Assembly (NCBI GenBank): GCA_035291645.1
Contig: DATDRQ010000381.1
Location: forward strand, 1 to 5,416
Direction: 5' to 3'
DNA: 5,416 nt
Origin: DATDRQ01 sp035291645
GTDB lineage: Bacteria; Chloroflexota; Anaerolineae; Anaerolineales; UBA4823
In this document: piece by piece, positions 5,154 to 5,416 of the stretch
Layout of the letters: each line of letters begins with the position of its first letter
Position numbering within the stretch: the stretch's first letter is position 1
The notes under the pieces: model-generated
The model's database searches: none
What the model was told of the DNA's origin: nothing
Seen by the model: the letters and a program-made list of their open reading frames with translations, nothing else
Program-made: the position numbers and the translations under genes

Positions 5154-5416
5154 ATGCACAAGCTAGTCATCCTGGTCGAGCAGGTTGAGGATGAGGCGTT
5201 GTTCGATGAGATGTGGCCTCAGTTCCTGCACCTTTCGGAGCGCATGCCCGGCCTGCAGCGGGAGGCAACCTGCCGCGTCGAGCACCTGCTCTACGGGGCG
5301 CGACCGGTTTTCTTAATCCACGAGCTGTTTTTCGACTCCTTCGCTTCCATTCAAGATGCGATGAGCTCCCCGGAGGGCCGGGCGGCCGGCGAGCTCTTAC
5401 AGAAGATGGCTGGCGG
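5154..5416 (+). CDS. EthD-like dimeric alpha/beta-barrel protein, 3'-truncated by window edge
   Basis: The visible 87 residues run to the window edge with no stop. The sequence starts MHKLVILVEQVEDEALFDEMWPQFLHLSERMPGL and continues to LYGARPVFLIHELFFDSFASIQDAMSSPEGRAAGELLQKMAGG. The pattern of an N-terminal beta strand, an amphipathic helix ending in MPGL, an 'HELFFDS' strand and a 'SPEGRAA' turn matches the EthD family of ferredoxin-like dimeric barrels. These are usually about 100 residues, so only some 10-20 are missing. EthD proteins are small cytosolic proteins, and most have no proven activity; the founding member is linked to ethyl tert-butyl ether degradation, which is not implied here. 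ATG 5154 is chosen over GTG 5151 by Shine-Dalgarno spacing. It has its own promoter and diverges from the unknown gene. Confidence 0.8.
   Translation, partial: MHKLVILVEQVEDEALFDEMWPQFLHLSERMPGLQREATCRVEHLLYGARPVFLIHELFFDSFASIQDAMSSPEGRAAGELLQKMAG

Overview
The window reads as ordinary chromosome of a GC-rich (roughly 60% by eye) bacterium. The gene set points to the phylum Chloroflexota, most likely the class Anaerolineae: an FmdB-type zinc-ribbon protein with a long acidic tail, a guanylate kinase with a GKDS P-loop, an Obg/DRG-like TGS GTPase, an EthD-like protein, and a small conserved-looking protein of the 'ITIIEGP' type. This placement rests on remembered family resemblance, not on a search.

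Layout, left to right. (1) The 3' part of thymidylate kinase (tmk, + strand) runs off the left edge. It converges on (2) an FmdB-like zinc-ribbon gene (- strand), with a stem-loop between them. (3) The fmdB-like gene diverges across 60 bp from a two-gene + strand unit: guanylate kinase (gmk), then a rhomboid intramembrane protease that overlaps it by 4 nt. (4) That unit converges, over a larger nested stem-loop, on a - strand pair: a crotonase-fold (PaaG-like) enzyme followed 4 nt later by a TGS-domain GTPase. (5) Upstream of the pair is an acidic 128-residue protein of unknown function (- strand). A textbook Rho-independent terminator separates it from the pair, and the crotonase promoter candidate starts inside that terminator's T-tract. 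(6) A relatively AT-rich 260-bp divergent intergenic region holds a promoter with a perfect dyad for the unknown gene and a TATAAT promoter for (7) a truncated EthD-like dimeric barrel gene (+ strand) that runs off the right edge.

Functionally this is mostly housekeeping. tmk and gmk supply the dTDP and GDP precursors of DNA and RNA synthesis. The rhomboid is a membrane protease that may be translationally coupled to gmk. The crotonase/GTPase pair is probably co-transcribed, but the sequence shows no shared pathway. I found no mobile element, CRISPR array, tRNA or rRNA, and no clear new multi-gene system. The most unusual items are a triplicated 18-bp in-frame repeat inserted inside the zinc ribbon of the FmdB-like protein, the dyad in the promoter of the unknown gene, a crotonase lacking both hydratase glutamates, and a GTPase with a DTPS G3 motif.
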